The notes: generated by a model from the letters alone, not told the origin. Positions 9,231 through 18,064 are shown, counted from the first letter of the stretch. The stretch is DNA of 48,637 nt from Paraglaciecola hydrolytica (GCF_001565895.1 NZ_LSNE01000002.1:47029-95665); one strand, 5' to 3'. Made by a program: numbers and translations.

Positions 9231-9767
9231 GTGAATATGTTAGATAAAATTCGTAGGCTCATTGAGTTGAGTGCAGGAGAATTTGAACATATTGACATGC
9301 AGTTAATCGCCCATCTGGATGGCACTCGCTGTATGTTAAAAGCGTGGGGCGCACGTGATGCCCTGCAACAAGCTGGTTTATTCCATCAGGCTTATAGCAA
9401 GGGCATAACAAAAGACAAAAGATTTATTAATCAGTCGCAACGCCAACTTATCGCAGACGTGATTGGCGCAGATAGCGAACTTATCGTTTATCACTATTGC
9501 GCTTGTGATCGAGAAATTTTTTTTAATAGTCTGTTAGTGCAAGAAAAACCAGATTATGTCGATCGCTTTTTACATCGTTCGGTGCAGCTTGAAGTGCAAT
9601 TGCTCAACGATTTATGTGAACTGTTTGTGGCGACTGAACTAGAACTGGCCCTGAATGCTCCGCAAACTTACTTATTGCAAGACCTGAACTTCAGAACCTT
9701 TTTAGTAAAACTTCAACCTTATCTTAGTCGTGGAGCCAATAATAAAGTTAAGCAACTATTGGCTTAA
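9231..9767 (+). CDS. DUF6817-like protein
   Basis: A 178-residue soluble protein. The segment at about 25-55 (IAHLDGTRCMLKAWG, then AGLFHQAYSKG) has the HL-G-L-WG and AGLFH-Y pattern that I associate with DUF6817, a small family thought to resemble HD-type folds; the histidines may bind metal. A possible metal or thiol site, HYCACDRE, lies further on. The function is unknown. The start is GTG with GGGGA about eight bases upstream. The gene lies 13 bases after a small membrane protein, suggesting a two-gene unit. The family name is by pattern memory, not by search. Confidence 0.65.
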   Translation: MNMLDKIRRLIELSAGEFEHIDMQLIAHLDGTRCMLKAWGARDALQQAGLFHQAYSKGITKDKRFINQSQRQLIADVIGADSELIVYHYCACDREIFFNSLLVQEKPDYVDRFLHRSVQLEVQLLNDLCELFVATELELALNAPQTYLLQDLNFRTFLVKLQPYLSRGANNKVKQLLA

Positions 9768-9784
9768 GTCGCCCATAGCTTTCC

Positions 9785-10777
9785 TTAAGCAAATAACTCA
9801 GTGCTAAAATAACGCTCTGCGGTATCAGCCAGTATCACCACGATATTTTTGCCCCTGTACGCTGGATCTTGTCCAACTTTAATCGCAGCTAGTGCCGCAG
9901 CACCAGATGAAATACCCACAGGTAAACTTTCAATTCTGGCTAAATGACGAGCGTAGCTAATCGCGTCTTCATTGCTGATGGTAATAATCCTATCAAGCAA
10001 ACTGACATCCAGTACATCGGGAATATGCCCCGAGCTTAAACCTTGAATGGCATGTACACCCGAACGCCCTTCGCTTAATACTGGGCAGGATGCAGGTTCG
10101 ACTGCAATCACTTCGATCGCTGGATTACGGGCTTTTAGTGCCTTACCAATTCCGGTAATAGTGCCGCCTGTTCCCACACCTGCGACGATAACATCAACTT
10201 GTCCTAAGGTGTCGCGCCAGATTTCTTGGGCGGTACTGTTAAAGTGCATATCGGGGTTGGCTTGATTAGCAAATTGATCGAGCATCACGGCGTTAGGGTT
10301 GTCAGCCACCAAGGCTTTAGCCAGATCAATAGCGCCTTTAGTGCCAAGCTCTTTGGCGGTGGTGACTACACTGGCGCCGTAGTGCCTGATTAATTTTTGC
10401 CTTTCTATCGACATGTGCTCAGGGATGATAATAGTGAGTTTGATGCCTTTCATGGCACATATCCACGCGCAAGCCACGCCATTGTTACCTGAGGTGGCTT
10501 CGATGATCTCAGTGTTTTCAGTAAAAGCCGCAGATTGCATCAACGCATCTATCATAGCCATGGCCGGCCTGTCTTTGATGGAGCCTGCTGGATTGAAGTA
10601 TTCAATTTTACCGAGTAAACGTGCATGGCAGGCAAATTTCTGACTTAAACGACTGAGTTCAACAAGCGGGGTATTGCCAATCGTTTGGGTGATGTCAGCA
10701 TAAATTCTCGGAGCGGGTTGGTATTGGTTGGTTGTGTGCTTATTGTCGACAACCAGAGCAATGTTTGATGCTGGCAT
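9785..10777 (-). CDS. Cysteine synthase-like PLP enzyme (CysK/CysM fold)
   Basis: A fold-type II PLP enzyme of the O-acetylserine sulfhydrylase / cystathionine beta-synthase group. The PLP lysine is K68 in NPAGSIKDRPA, the phosphate loop is GVGTGGTITGIG, and SSGAA holds the C-terminal PLP contact. The substrate-binding loop reads TSGNNG (95-100) instead of the almost universal TSGNTG. A 25-residue N-terminal extension precedes the usual start, but AAGGAA six bases before the ATG supports it. It is divergent from a DecR-like regulator, whose E. coli counterpart controls cysteine breakdown. The enzyme may therefore act on cysteine (desulfhydrase or beta-replacement) rather than in synthesis; that is inference. 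A sulfur-assimilation role remains possible. Confidence 0.85.
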   Translation of the reverse strand: MPASNIALVVDNKHTTNQYQPAPRIYADITQTIGNTPLVELSRLSQKFACHARLLGKIEYFNPAGSIKDRPAMAMIDALMQSAAFTENTEIIEATSGNNGVACAWICAMKGIKLTIIIPEHMSIERQKLIRHYGASVVTTAKELGTKGAIDLAKALVADNPNAVMLDQFANQANPDMHFNSTAQEIWRDTLGQVDVIVAGVGTGGTITGIGKALKARNPAIEVIAVEPASCPVLSEGRSGVHAIQGLSSGHIPDVLDVSLLDRIITISNEDAISYARHLARIESLPVGISSGAAALAAIKVGQDPAYRGKNIVVILADTAERYFSTELFA

Positions 10778-10885
10778 ACGGTTTCCTTAATTAAACTATA
10801 AAACTTTTGGATTAAAAAATGAGGATTTTTAGAGGGCTAAGTATGCCACTTGTCTTGTGCAATTAATTTTCGTAATTTCTTTAAA

Positions 10886-10903
10886 ATTCCAATAACATGG
10901 AAA
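10886..10903. promoter_or_regulatory. Weak inverted repeat in the cysK-like/decR-like divergent gap
   Basis: ATTCC, eight bases, then GGAAA forms an imperfect inverted repeat about 22 bases before the regulator start, in a 147-base AT-rich divergent gap. It is a plausible Lrp-family site for autoregulation and control of the divergent enzyme. Lrp-type sites are loose, so this is only a pointer. Confidence 0.25.
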
Positions 10904-10924
10904 ATTATTCTGTATTTTTAATAT

Positions 10925-11392
10925 ATGCTGGAAATATTTAACGTGGATAGATTGGATAGAGAAATTTTGCGTTTGTTGCAACAAGACGCAACCATGGCAG
11001 TCAGCGAGATTGCTGAGAAAATAGGTTTGACCACCACACCTTGTTGGCGACGCATTCAGTCCCTTGAACAACAAGGAGTGATTAAACAGCGGGTTGCATT
11101 GTTAGATGCCAATAAACTTAATTTAGGCATGACGGTATTTGTGCAGGTTAAAGCCGGTAAACATGATATTAGCTGGCTGACGACTTTTGCCGAACATGCA
11201 GCAAAGATTGAACAAATAGTTGAGTTTTATCGCATGAGCGGAGAATATGACTACTTATTGAAGGTGATGGTAGCGGATATGCAAGCCTTCGATGAGTTTT
11301 ATAAACAACTGGTGAGTGGCGTTGATTTATCCGATGTCACATCCAGTTTTGCCATGGAACAGATCAAATACACGACAGCCCTGCCAGTTTGA
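10925..11392 (+). CDS. Lrp/AsnC family regulator, DecR (YbaO/CyuR)-like
   Basis: A 155-residue regulator with an N-terminal winged helix (DRLDREILRLLQQDATMAVSEIAEKIGLTTTPCWRR, about 8-43) and a C-terminal RAM ligand-binding domain. The recognition-helix sequence TTTPCWRRIQSLE and the tail SDVTSSFAMEQIKYTT closely follow E. coli DecR (YbaO, also CyuR), which senses cysteine and activates cysteine-degradation genes. Divergent orientation from the cysteine-synthase-like gene fits control of that gene. The start ATG has no strong ribosome site but aligns with the family. Confidence 0.9.
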   Translation: MLEIFNVDRLDREILRLLQQDATMAVSEIAEKIGLTTTPCWRRIQSLEQQGVIKQRVALLDANKLNLGMTVFVQVKAGKHDISWLTTFAEHAAKIEQIVEFYRMSGEYDYLLKVMVADMQAFDEFYKQLVSGVDLSDVTSSFAMEQIKYTTALPV

Positions 11393-11420
11393 GCAGGCTT
11401 CATCATTCGGGAAACTAAAA

Positions 11421-13139
11421 ATGTTAAAACTAAACCCCAAGGGAATGTTAAAAGTGGTCATTCTGGCGGGTTTTTACTCGTTAGTGGTGGCCTGTACGCC
11501 AGTAGATGCACCGGCAGAAAAAACAACAGCCACACCAGAGCAAAGCATTACACAGCAAGCCGCTGTAGCTATGCCGGATAGCTTTAGTGCAGATGCTGCT
11601 AGAGCAATATTGGAAAAAGGCGGTAATGCAGTAGATGCAGCGATCACCGCGCAATTTGTATTAGCCGTGACTTTGCCTGAAGCTGGAAATATCGGTGGTG
11701 GTGGATTTATGCTCATCCACAAGGACGGAAAAAATGACTTCATTGATTATCGTGAAAAAGCTCCTTTGAGCGCTCATCGTGATATGTATTTGGATGAAAA
11801 TGGCAATGTTATCCCTAACCAATCGGTGATAGGTATTCTTGCTTCAGGTGTGCCAGGTACAGTGGCAGGTATGTGGTTAGCCCATCAAAAGTATGGCTCC
11901 TTGCCTTGGCAAGAACTGGTGCAACCCGCGGTAGAACTAGCCGAACAAGGTTTTGTGGTACATCCTAAATTAGCCGGTTACATTGAACGCCATATCGATA
12001 GATTAGCCAGCCGTGGTTTTGCCGTGAACTTCAAAGATTATTTTGTAGGTGCAAAAGCCGATGAAGTATTTAAACAAGCCGAACTAGCCGAAACCTTAAA
12101 ACGCATACGTGATGAAGGTCACGATGGTTTTTATCAGGGCGAAACTGCCAAACTTATCGCTGATTTTATGCGTAAGCAAAACGGCCTGATCACAGAAGAA
12201 GATTTAGCGAATTATCAAGCTGCTGCACGTGAGCCGATTGTGGCAAACTGGCGTGGTTATCAATTATTAACGTCTCCTCCCCCCAGTTCTGGTGGTATAG
12301 CAATAGTACAGTGGTTAAAAATGTATGAGGAGATAGCATCTCAACATACAACACTTGAGCATAATTCGACTCAGTATATTCATCTGCTGGCTGAAATAGG
12401 AAAGCGTGTTTTTGCGGATCGTGCGGAATATTTAGGTGATCCTGATTTTATTGAGGTGCCAGTCACGCAATTAATTGCTGATGACTATATAACAATGCGT
12501 AGCCAGGGTATTTTGCCAGATAAAATATCAGAGACAGAAGCGATTAAACCGGGTTTAAAAGAAAGTGAAGAAACTACGCACTTTTCTATCATGGATAAAT
12601 GGGGTAACGGGGTTTCCAATACCACTACTATCAATTTGGGTTTTGGTAGTTCAGTGGTGGTTGAAGGCGCGGGCTTTTTGCTTAATGATGAAATGGATGA
12701 CTTTAGTGCTAAACCAGGAGTAGCCAATGCATTTGGCGCTGTGGGGGGCACGGCCAATGAAATTCAACCGCAAAAGCGTATGTTATCCTCTATGACACCC
12801 AGCATGGTATTAAAGGATGGTAAAATTAACATGATCACCGGCTCGCCCGGTGGCACTACTATTATTAGTTCAGTTTACGAGTCGATCCTTAATGCCTTGG
12901 TGTTTAACATGGACGCGCAAACTACAGTCGACAGTCCGCGTTTTCATCACCAATTATTACCCAAAGATCAAATTCGGGTGCATCCAGGTTTTGCACCTGA
13001 AGTATTAGAACAACTTGAAAAACTTGGATATAAGATCAATAACAGTCGTTTTGGTGATATGCATGTCATTATCGATAAAGACGGAAAAGTTGCTGCGGGT
13101 TCGGAAGCCAGCGGCAGAGGGAAAGCAATTGTCTTTTAG
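11421..13139 (+). CDS. ggt: Gamma-glutamyltransferase, lipoprotein form
   Basis: Cleaves or transfers the gamma-glutamyl group of glutathione and related compounds outside the cytoplasm. The N-terminus is a lipoprotein signal with lipobox LVVAC, so C25 would be lipidated. The precursor cuts itself before T385 (ETTHFS), which becomes the N-terminal nucleophile of the small subunit. The oxyanion and substrate loop GSPGG and the run LLNDEMDDFSAKPGVANAFG are conserved. Length is 572 against 580 in E. coli. The frame is open further upstream into the preceding gene, but GGGA eight bases before the chosen ATG and the signal peptide fix the start. It follows the DecR-like regulator by 28 bases, so the two may share a transcript and a cysteine/glutathione theme. 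Confidence 0.93.
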   Translation: MLKLNPKGMLKVVILAGFYSLVVACTPVDAPAEKTTATPEQSITQQAAVAMPDSFSADAARAILEKGGNAVDAAITAQFVLAVTLPEAGNIGGGGFMLIHKDGKNDFIDYREKAPLSAHRDMYLDENGNVIPNQSVIGILASGVPGTVAGMWLAHQKYGSLPWQELVQPAVELAEQGFVVHPKLAGYIERHIDRLASRGFAVNFKDYFVGAKADEVFKQAELAETLKRIRDEGHDGFYQGETAKLIADFMRKQNGLITEEDLANYQAAAREPIVANWRGYQLLTSPPPSSGGIAIVQWLKMYEEIASQHTTLEHNSTQYIHLLAEIGKRVFADRAEYLGDPDFIEVPVTQLIADDYITMRSQGILPDKISETEAIKPGLKESEETTHFSIMDKWGNGVSNTTTINLGFGSSVVVEGAGFLLNDEMDDFSAKPGVANAFGAVGGTANEIQPQKRMLSSMTPSMVLKDGKINMITGSPGGTTIISSVYESILNALVFNMDAQTTVDSPRFHHQLLPKDQIRVHPGFAPEVLEQLEKLGYKINNSRFGDMHVIIDKDGKVAAGSEASGRGKAIVF

Positions 13140-13214
13140 GAGCTTAACTGTAAAACTTAGTGTTTCTTGTGTTTGCTGAGCAGAATTGCAAGGTTATGAC
13201 ACTTAAGACTGATT

Positions 13215-13250
13215 AAATAAAGCCGAGGTTATTACTTCGGCTTTATTTAT
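13215..13250 (+). terminator. Terminator after ggt
   Basis: A 12-base-pair stem (AAATAAAGCCGA with TCGGCTTTATTT) with a ten-base loop, the second arm T-rich. It can act on either strand. The rest of the gap up to the next gene is AT-rich with no clear element. Confidence 0.8.
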
Positions 13251-13370
13251 ACTCCTGCAATTTATTTTACAATTTACTTTAAAAATTCACTCCTGATTGT
13301 TTTGGTGAATAAGGTTTAAAAAATAATAAATTCAAATGCTTATATTTATTGTAAAGGTCAAAAATTGGGA

Positions 13371-15191
13371 ATGAATAACAAAGTTAACAGTGCTTTTATA
13401 TTTATGCTGCTGAACTTATTTATAGGTCAGGCTACCGCTAATGAAATTGATGATTTCATTCAATTAGCTCAGGTTAAAACTTATGACTGCCCTGATGATA
13501 AAGATATTGCGGCCCTTGAACCCTATTTGACTAATCCACAACTTACCCCGCAGCAATCGTTTGAGTTAAAAACCATAAAATCACAAGGTCTGATTTGCAT
13601 AGGGCATTTTAATCAAGCCCAAGTTTTGTTAGATGAGCTAGTTCAAGACCACCATATGCTCAAAGAGAGCCGCAGTTATGCCAGTGCCATTTATCAGCTT
13701 GGTTTTATATTGGATATTCAAGAAGACCCTAAACGTTGTGAATTTTATGCACAAGCACAAAGTCTGGCTCTGGATAAATTCAACGATATACATCTCAGTG
13801 CGCAATTGGGACAGATTACGGTATGTGAACAGGCGAGCCAGGACGAAGGAATAAAACTTGGGCAGCTTTACGCCTTACTGGAGACTTTTTTGCTAAAAGA
13901 TGATCAAGAGTCTGTTGCCCATATCCATAACAATATAGGTCTGCTCTATGGCAGCATCGGACAAAATGCCTTAGCGGCCGAGCAGTACGATAAAGCCTAT
14001 AAAATTGGCTTAAATGTGTATGAAGAAAAAAATCAGCTTGCCCCCTTACTTAGTTTAATTAGTGCCTATACCGGTAGCGGTGATTTTGACAATGCAAAAA
14101 TAGCTATCGAAGATTTAAGTCGAGCCAATGCGAAAGTAAATACTCCGCTGACCAATAGCTGGCTGCACTTTTCACAAACTCGTTATTACTATCAACAGGC
14201 TGATTTTGAAGCCATGCGTAGCAGTATGTCAAAATGGCAGGTGTATTTACCTCAGGTATCAAATAAACAAATGGATGCTTTATATGATTGGTATAACACG
14301 GTGTTATGTATGGTTGATCACAACCGAGATTGTGTGGAGGCTTTTTTAACCAAACGGGCAGAAGAAGATGCTGTTCGTCCCAGTCGTTTAGCCAACAATA
14401 AAGATTATTTACGGTTTATGGTGGAAGCCAATTTATTTTTAGGGGATGTCGCGAGTTCTCAAAGTGCGTTTGAACATTATGCAACTAGCCTTACAGAAAA
14501 ATTATGGGCACAACAATCTTCTGCAAGGGTATTGGGGGTCGCTAAGTTACATGGCGAAATTATTAGCTTGGAAGCTAATTTGGCAAAAACACAAAAACAC
14601 TATTTTCAAACGTTGGTGTTAATTCTACTTGCCATCAGCATGTTATCAGCCTTGGCTTATTTTACACTCGGACGTAAATATTTACATAAATTAGGCACTG
14701 ACAGTTTGACTGGTTTGCGTAATGAACAAGCGGTACTGGCAGCGATCAAACGGGTTAAAAAGCCTCTTGCCGGCAAAGTGAATGCCTTCGCCGTTTTTGA
14801 CATGACTAACTTTACCGACGTAAACCAGCAGTTTGGCTATAGGGCGGGGGATAGTTTGTTAAAACGTGTGGCGCTGTGTTTATCGCAAGTAACACGAGAA
14901 AAAGATATTGTTGGTAGATTGGGGGCGGGGCAATTTATTGTCTGCTTGAAAAATATTGATGACCAAACTGCTAAAGATCTATTTGAACGCATCCAGAATG
15001 TATTGTCTGACTTAGCCTTTGATAGCGATAGTGGTGAAAAAATAAATGTAAATTCCAATATCAGCATGTATCTTGCGCAGGATGGTTTTGCGGATATTGA
15101 ACAGGTATTGGAAGAGATGCGTCAGGCTCATTGTAAAACTCCTCGTGGCAGCCAAAACCAAATTGGCGGTGAAAAACCGGCTTATTTCTAA
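13371..15191 (+). CDS. Periplasmic helical-repeat sensor with degenerate GGDEF domain
   Basis: A signal peptide (about residues 1-23, cut near ATA-N) leads to a roughly 400-residue helical domain with TPR-like segments such as HIHNNIGLLYGSIGQNALAAEQYDKAYKI. One membrane helix (TLVLILLAISMLSALAYFTLG) and a cytoplasmic GGDEF domain follow. The domain begins in a normal way (TDSLTGLRNEQAVLAAI), but the signature GGDEF reads GAGQF (518-522) and a metal-binding position in FDMTNF is Thr rather than Asp. It should not make cyclic di-GMP. It may bind a nucleotide or a partner instead. The start is taken at the ATG two codons inside a TTG-initiated frame. The next gene begins 25 bases downstream. Confidence 0.85.
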   Translation: MNNKVNSAFIFMLLNLFIGQATANEIDDFIQLAQVKTYDCPDDKDIAALEPYLTNPQLTPQQSFELKTIKSQGLICIGHFNQAQVLLDELVQDHHMLKESRSYASAIYQLGFILDIQEDPKRCEFYAQAQSLALDKFNDIHLSAQLGQITVCEQASQDEGIKLGQLYALLETFLLKDDQESVAHIHNNIGLLYGSIGQNALAAEQYDKAYKIGLNVYEEKNQLAPLLSLISAYTGSGDFDNAKIAIEDLSRANAKVNTPLTNSWLHFSQTRYYYQQADFEAMRSSMSKWQVYLPQVSNKQMDALYDWYNTVLCMVDHNRDCVEAFLTKRAEEDAVRPSRLANNKDYLRFMVEANLFLGDVASSQSAFEHYATSLTEKLWAQQSSARVLGVAKLHGEIISLEANLAKTQKHYFQTLVLILLAISMLSALAYFTLGRKYLHKLGTDSLTGLRNEQAVLAAIKRVKKPLAGKVNAFAVFDMTNFTDVNQQFGYRAGDSLLKRVALCLSQVTREKDIVGRLGAGQFIVCLKNIDDQTAKDLFERIQNVLSDLAFDSDSGEKINVNSNISMYLAQDGFADIEQVLEEMRQAHCKTPRGSQNQIGGEKPAYF

Positions 15192-15216
15192 CTTTTAAGC
15201 TAAAGAGAGAGTTTTT

Positions 15217-15690
15217 TTGACTAAGTTATTACTCGATTTAAAACATTATGATGAAGCGGGGCGAGTAAAGCCTAGCTCTGCCTTATTATTACTGATGGTT
15301 TTTTTATGTCGCAGTTTGCTCATTTTAGTGATGGCTTTGGCAGCAGGACAAGACAGCAATGCCTTGTTACGCTTGTTTTATCCTGAAGAAAAATATCTCT
15401 ATATCGGTTTGGCGATTGCGCTACCCGCCTTTATTAGCTATGTGCTCATTGCATTTAGAGAAAAATTAAGTAAAACACAGCTGTATTGGCCATTTCACTT
15501 AATTAAGTATTTTTTGTTTTTTGCATGTTTACTGGATTTTATCTATCAGTGTTACTTAGCCAATTTGCATTACTGGCAGTTTTCTTGGGCCATTGCCACT
15601 ATCTTAATACTTGATATGTGGTTTGCTTATTTTGTGCTTAAAGATCGTCATTTAAAGGTGTTTGTTGCAGATTGGCTGCAAGGGCGTTAA
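15217..15690 (+). CDS. DUF2919 family inner-membrane protein (YfeZ-like)
   Basis: A 157-residue protein with four membrane helices: about 21-42, 64-84, 88-112 and 120-142. The start LLDLKHYDEAGRVKPSSALLLLMVFLCRS and the LLRLFYPEEKYLYIGLAIALPAF segment fit DUF2919, the family of E. coli YfeZ, which has no known role. The start is a TTG with AAAGAGAGAG upstream; no ATG is available before residue 27. The gene is probably cotranscribed with the degenerate GGDEF protein. Confidence 0.75.
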   Translation: MTKLLLDLKHYDEAGRVKPSSALLLLMVFLCRSLLILVMALAAGQDSNALLRLFYPEEKYLYIGLAIALPAFISYVLIAFREKLSKTQLYWPFHLIKYFLFFACLLDFIYQCYLANLHYWQFSWAIATILILDMWFAYFVLKDRHLKVFVADWLQGR

Positions 15691-15734
15691 ATCAGATACC
15701 TAAAGCGACACTAAAACCCCCTATAAGGCTTTTG

Positions 15735-15797
15735 CTACTATTGGTGCTTTTAGTACTTTTGACACTTTTGACACTTTTGATACTTTTGAAACTATTG
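15735..15797. repeat. 9-bp tandem repeat array, about seven units
   Basis: Seven units in register: CTACTATTG, GTGCTTTTA, GTACTTTTG, ACACTTTTG (twice), ATACTTTTG and AAACTATTG. The array fills the convergent gap between the DUF2919 gene and the next minus-strand gene, whose stop codon lies in the last unit. The unit length of nine keeps frame; the plus strand reads as a Leu/Thr-rich string but is not a gene. Confidence 0.85.
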
Positions 15798-16205
15798 CAT
15801 TTTATTTGCCACGGCTTGTTCGAAATAATTTTTGATACTGATTTGGCTATCGTTCACCAAGCGTTGATAACAAATGCCAGCAAAAGCATAGGTATTACCT
15901 GCGTATTCCAGAACCACATAAGGAGCATCAGGGTTGGAGGCATCGTAACTCCAGTTGCCACCAATTTTATGGCGGAAAATCTCTCCAACATAAGCGCCGT
16001 AAATATTACACAAGGTAAATACCGCGTTTTCTTCTAGTGCTTGATCTCTATAACGGGCAAGCCAGCCAAGTATGACTTCATCGACCAGTTCAAGACTTTC
16101 TTCTGTGCCATCTAATAATAAGTTAAATTCTTCTTGGGTAGTGGTAATGGCATTTTGTGCACAATCAACCATTAATTCGTTTAACTCTTCTCTACTCATT
16201 TGCAT
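15792..16205 (-). CDS. Small acidic protein of unknown function
   Basis: A 137-residue soluble protein, acidic in its first half (SREELNELMVDC, TTTQEEFNLLLDGTEESLELVDEVI). The second half has the pattern YGAYVGEIFRHKIGGNWSYD, then PYVVLEYAGNTYAFAGICY. The second half loosely recalls DUF3806-type proteins, but I would not assign it. The start is the Met preceded by AGAGGA, 20 codons inside the longest frame. It begins 11 bases after the LysR gene on the same strand, so the two are probably cotranscribed. The stop codon lies in the 9-bp tandem array. Confidence 0.75.
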   Translation of the reverse strand: MQMSREELNELMVDCAQNAITTTQEEFNLLLDGTEESLELVDEVILGWLARYRDQALEENAVFTLCNIYGAYVGEIFRHKIGGNWSYDASNPDAPYVVLEYAGNTYAFAGICYQRLVNDSQISIKNYFEQAVANKMQ

Positions 16206-16216
16206 GATTTTTCCTC

Positions 16217-17146
16217 TTATGTACTTGTTACTTGAAGATTGGCTTTTTGTTGGTGAGCGTTGCATTGTCGCAGAGCTAAAATTTGCTGATAGAGCAACTC
16301 AGTGCCTGGCCCAATTTTGTCGGCTTTGGGAGCAATCAGGTAAAAAGATATTGCTCTGAAGCTACTGCCTTTAATGTTAAGTTTATGGAGTTTTTGCTGT
16401 TTGAATGCTTCTTGTAATGTGTATTCAGGTAACCAGCAAAAACCTATACCTTGGCACATAATATCAATTGCTGCGTTAAAATCACTTACTGTCCAGCGCT
16501 GTTCTGATTTTAACCAACCTTGTTTTTCTTGGGGCGACCGGCTGGAGTCTTTGATCACAAGCTGTAAATGCTGAGCCAATTCGGAGGGCTCGACAGGGGA
16601 GTTGAGTTGAGCTAGTTCATGTTGTGGATGGCAAACCGCATAAAAATACTCCTGACAAAGTGGCTCACCTAAAAAGCCTTTGGGTATGCTACCTGCAATG
16701 ACCAGATCCGCCCATTTTTCGGTTATTGCCTCTTCTGTACCCGTCAAAACCGTATTAATAATTTTAAGCCGACTGCCCCGACTGTGTGGCTGAAAGGCTT
16801 TAAGTGCAGCATACAAGTATTCACGTGGATAGGCTAAATCAGCAGCCACGGTGATCTCTGGCTCCCAATTTTGATTGATATTAGTGGCGAGTTCTTCTAA
16901 ATCTTGAATATTCTGTGTCAGGTGGCGCGCGCGTCTCAACATGACTTCGCCCGCTTCTGTTAAATAGGCTTTGCGGCCAATGACTTCTAATAAAGCCACA
17001 CCCAATTGATCTTGTAATTTAGTCACAGCATGATTGAGTGAGGATTGGCTTTTGTTCAGTTGAGTTGCTGCCTGCGCGTAGCCACCAAAATCGACCACTG
17101 CTTGCAGAATACGCCATTGTTCAATGGTGGTTTTTGCGCGGTACAT
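16217..17146 (-). CDS. LysR family transcriptional regulator
   Basis: A 309-residue regulator with the LysR winged helix at the N-terminus (WRILQAVVDFGGYAQAATQLNKSQSSLNHAVTKLQDQLG, about 11-49), then RKAYLTEAGEVML and the two-lobed periplasmic-binding-like effector domain. The target is unknown; no gene is divergent from it within range of normal LysR control. tcdA lies upstream on the same strand at a 111-base gap and an unknown small gene lies downstream at 11 bases. The downstream gene is therefore the best partner candidate. Confidence 0.9.
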   Translation of the reverse strand: MYRAKTTIEQWRILQAVVDFGGYAQAATQLNKSQSSLNHAVTKLQDQLGVALLEVIGRKAYLTEAGEVMLRRARHLTQNIQDLEELATNINQNWEPEITVAADLAYPREYLYAALKAFQPHSRGSRLKIINTVLTGTEEAITEKWADLVIAGSIPKGFLGEPLCQEYFYAVCHPQHELAQLNSPVEPSELAQHLQLVIKDSSRSPQEKQGWLKSEQRWTVSDFNAAIDIMCQGIGFCWLPEYTLQEAFKQQKLHKLNIKGSSFRAISFYLIAPKADKIGPGTELLYQQILALRQCNAHQQKANLQVTST

Positions 17147-17257
17147 ACCATACTAATTATTCGAATGTTTCATTGGACTATTGTGACCTGAACGGCAAAA
17201 CAAAACCAGTATCAATTAATGAGCGCGTTAGCTGCCATAAACACAGTTTGGTTTAGG

Positions 17258-18064
17258 TCACTCAAGCTTTTTTGTCATGGCTTTTTCGCTTAACTTATTG
17301 ATCACCCGGGCAGCTGCGACAAAACCAAAAGTAGCAGTGACAGCAACTGAGGCACCAAAGCCACTATTACAATCTAACTTAACACTTCCACTGCTCAGGT
17401 TTTTAGTGCCACATACAGTACCGTCTGCTTGGGGATAGCGTAATTGTTCGGTTGAAAAGACACAGTCCACACCAAAACGTCTTTTACTGTTGCTGGTAAA
17501 GTTGTAAAAACGGCGCAGCTCAGAACGGAGTTTGGCGGCCAAAGGATCTTGAATGGTTTTACTTAAGTCAGTGACTGAAATTTGAGTAGGATCAATTTGC
17601 CCGCCTGCACCGCCAATAGTAATGATGGGGATTTTGTTGCGTTTACAGTAAGCAATCATACTGGCTTTGGCTTTTATACTATCGGTGGCGTCAACCACAT
17701 AATCAAATTCAGCTGAAAGTAGCTCTGCGACGTTATCTGGAGTAACAAAATCTTCAATAGAATTTACTTTGCAATCAGGATTGATATTTCCGATTCGCTC
17801 TTGCATTTCAATGACTTTAGCCTTGCCAATACTGGTTTGCAGAGCATGAATTTGCCTATTGGTATTTGTGATACAGATATCATCTAAATCAATTAGGGTA
17901 ATGTTACCCACAGCCGTACGGGCTAAGGCTTCAGCTACCCAACTACCCACGCCACCTATGCCCACTATACAAATATGAGCTTGGCTTAAATATTGAGTCG
18001 CAGTAATACCATAAAGGCGTTCAGTACCGCCAAAACGTTGTTTTGTTTGTTCCATCTGGTGCAA
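17258..18064 (-). CDS. tcdA: tRNA threonylcarbamoyladenosine dehydratase
   Basis: TcdA (CsdL/YgdL) is an E1-like enzyme that uses ATP to cyclise t6A37 of tRNA to ct6A. It has the RFGGTERLYG start of the family, the nucleotide loop CIVGIGGVGSW (about 32-42), the LIDLDDICITNTNRQ segment and the C-terminal half with FGVDCVFSTEQ. Length 268 agrees with E. coli (268). The reading frame begins ATG CAT CAG ATG; the second Met (three codons in) is also possible. It is divergent from the pirin gene across a 278-base gap that holds a dispersed repeat. Confidence 0.93.
   Translation of the reverse strand: MHQMEQTKQRFGGTERLYGITATQYLSQAHICIVGIGGVGSWVAEALARTAVGNITLIDLDDICITNTNRQIHALQTSIGKAKVIEMQERIGNINPDCKVNSIEDFVTPDNVAELLSAEFDYVVDATDSIKAKASMIAYCKRNKIPIITIGGAGGQIDPTQISVTDLSKTIQDPLAAKLRSELRRFYNFTSNSKRRFGVDCVFSTEQLRYPQADGTVCGTKNLSSGSVKLDCNSGFGASVAVTATFGFVAAARVINKLSEKAMTKKLE

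Noticed and set aside
15672-16037. Leucine-rich open frame on the plus strand
   Set aside because: It is the translation of the 9-bp tandem array and runs antisense through a better-supported gene.
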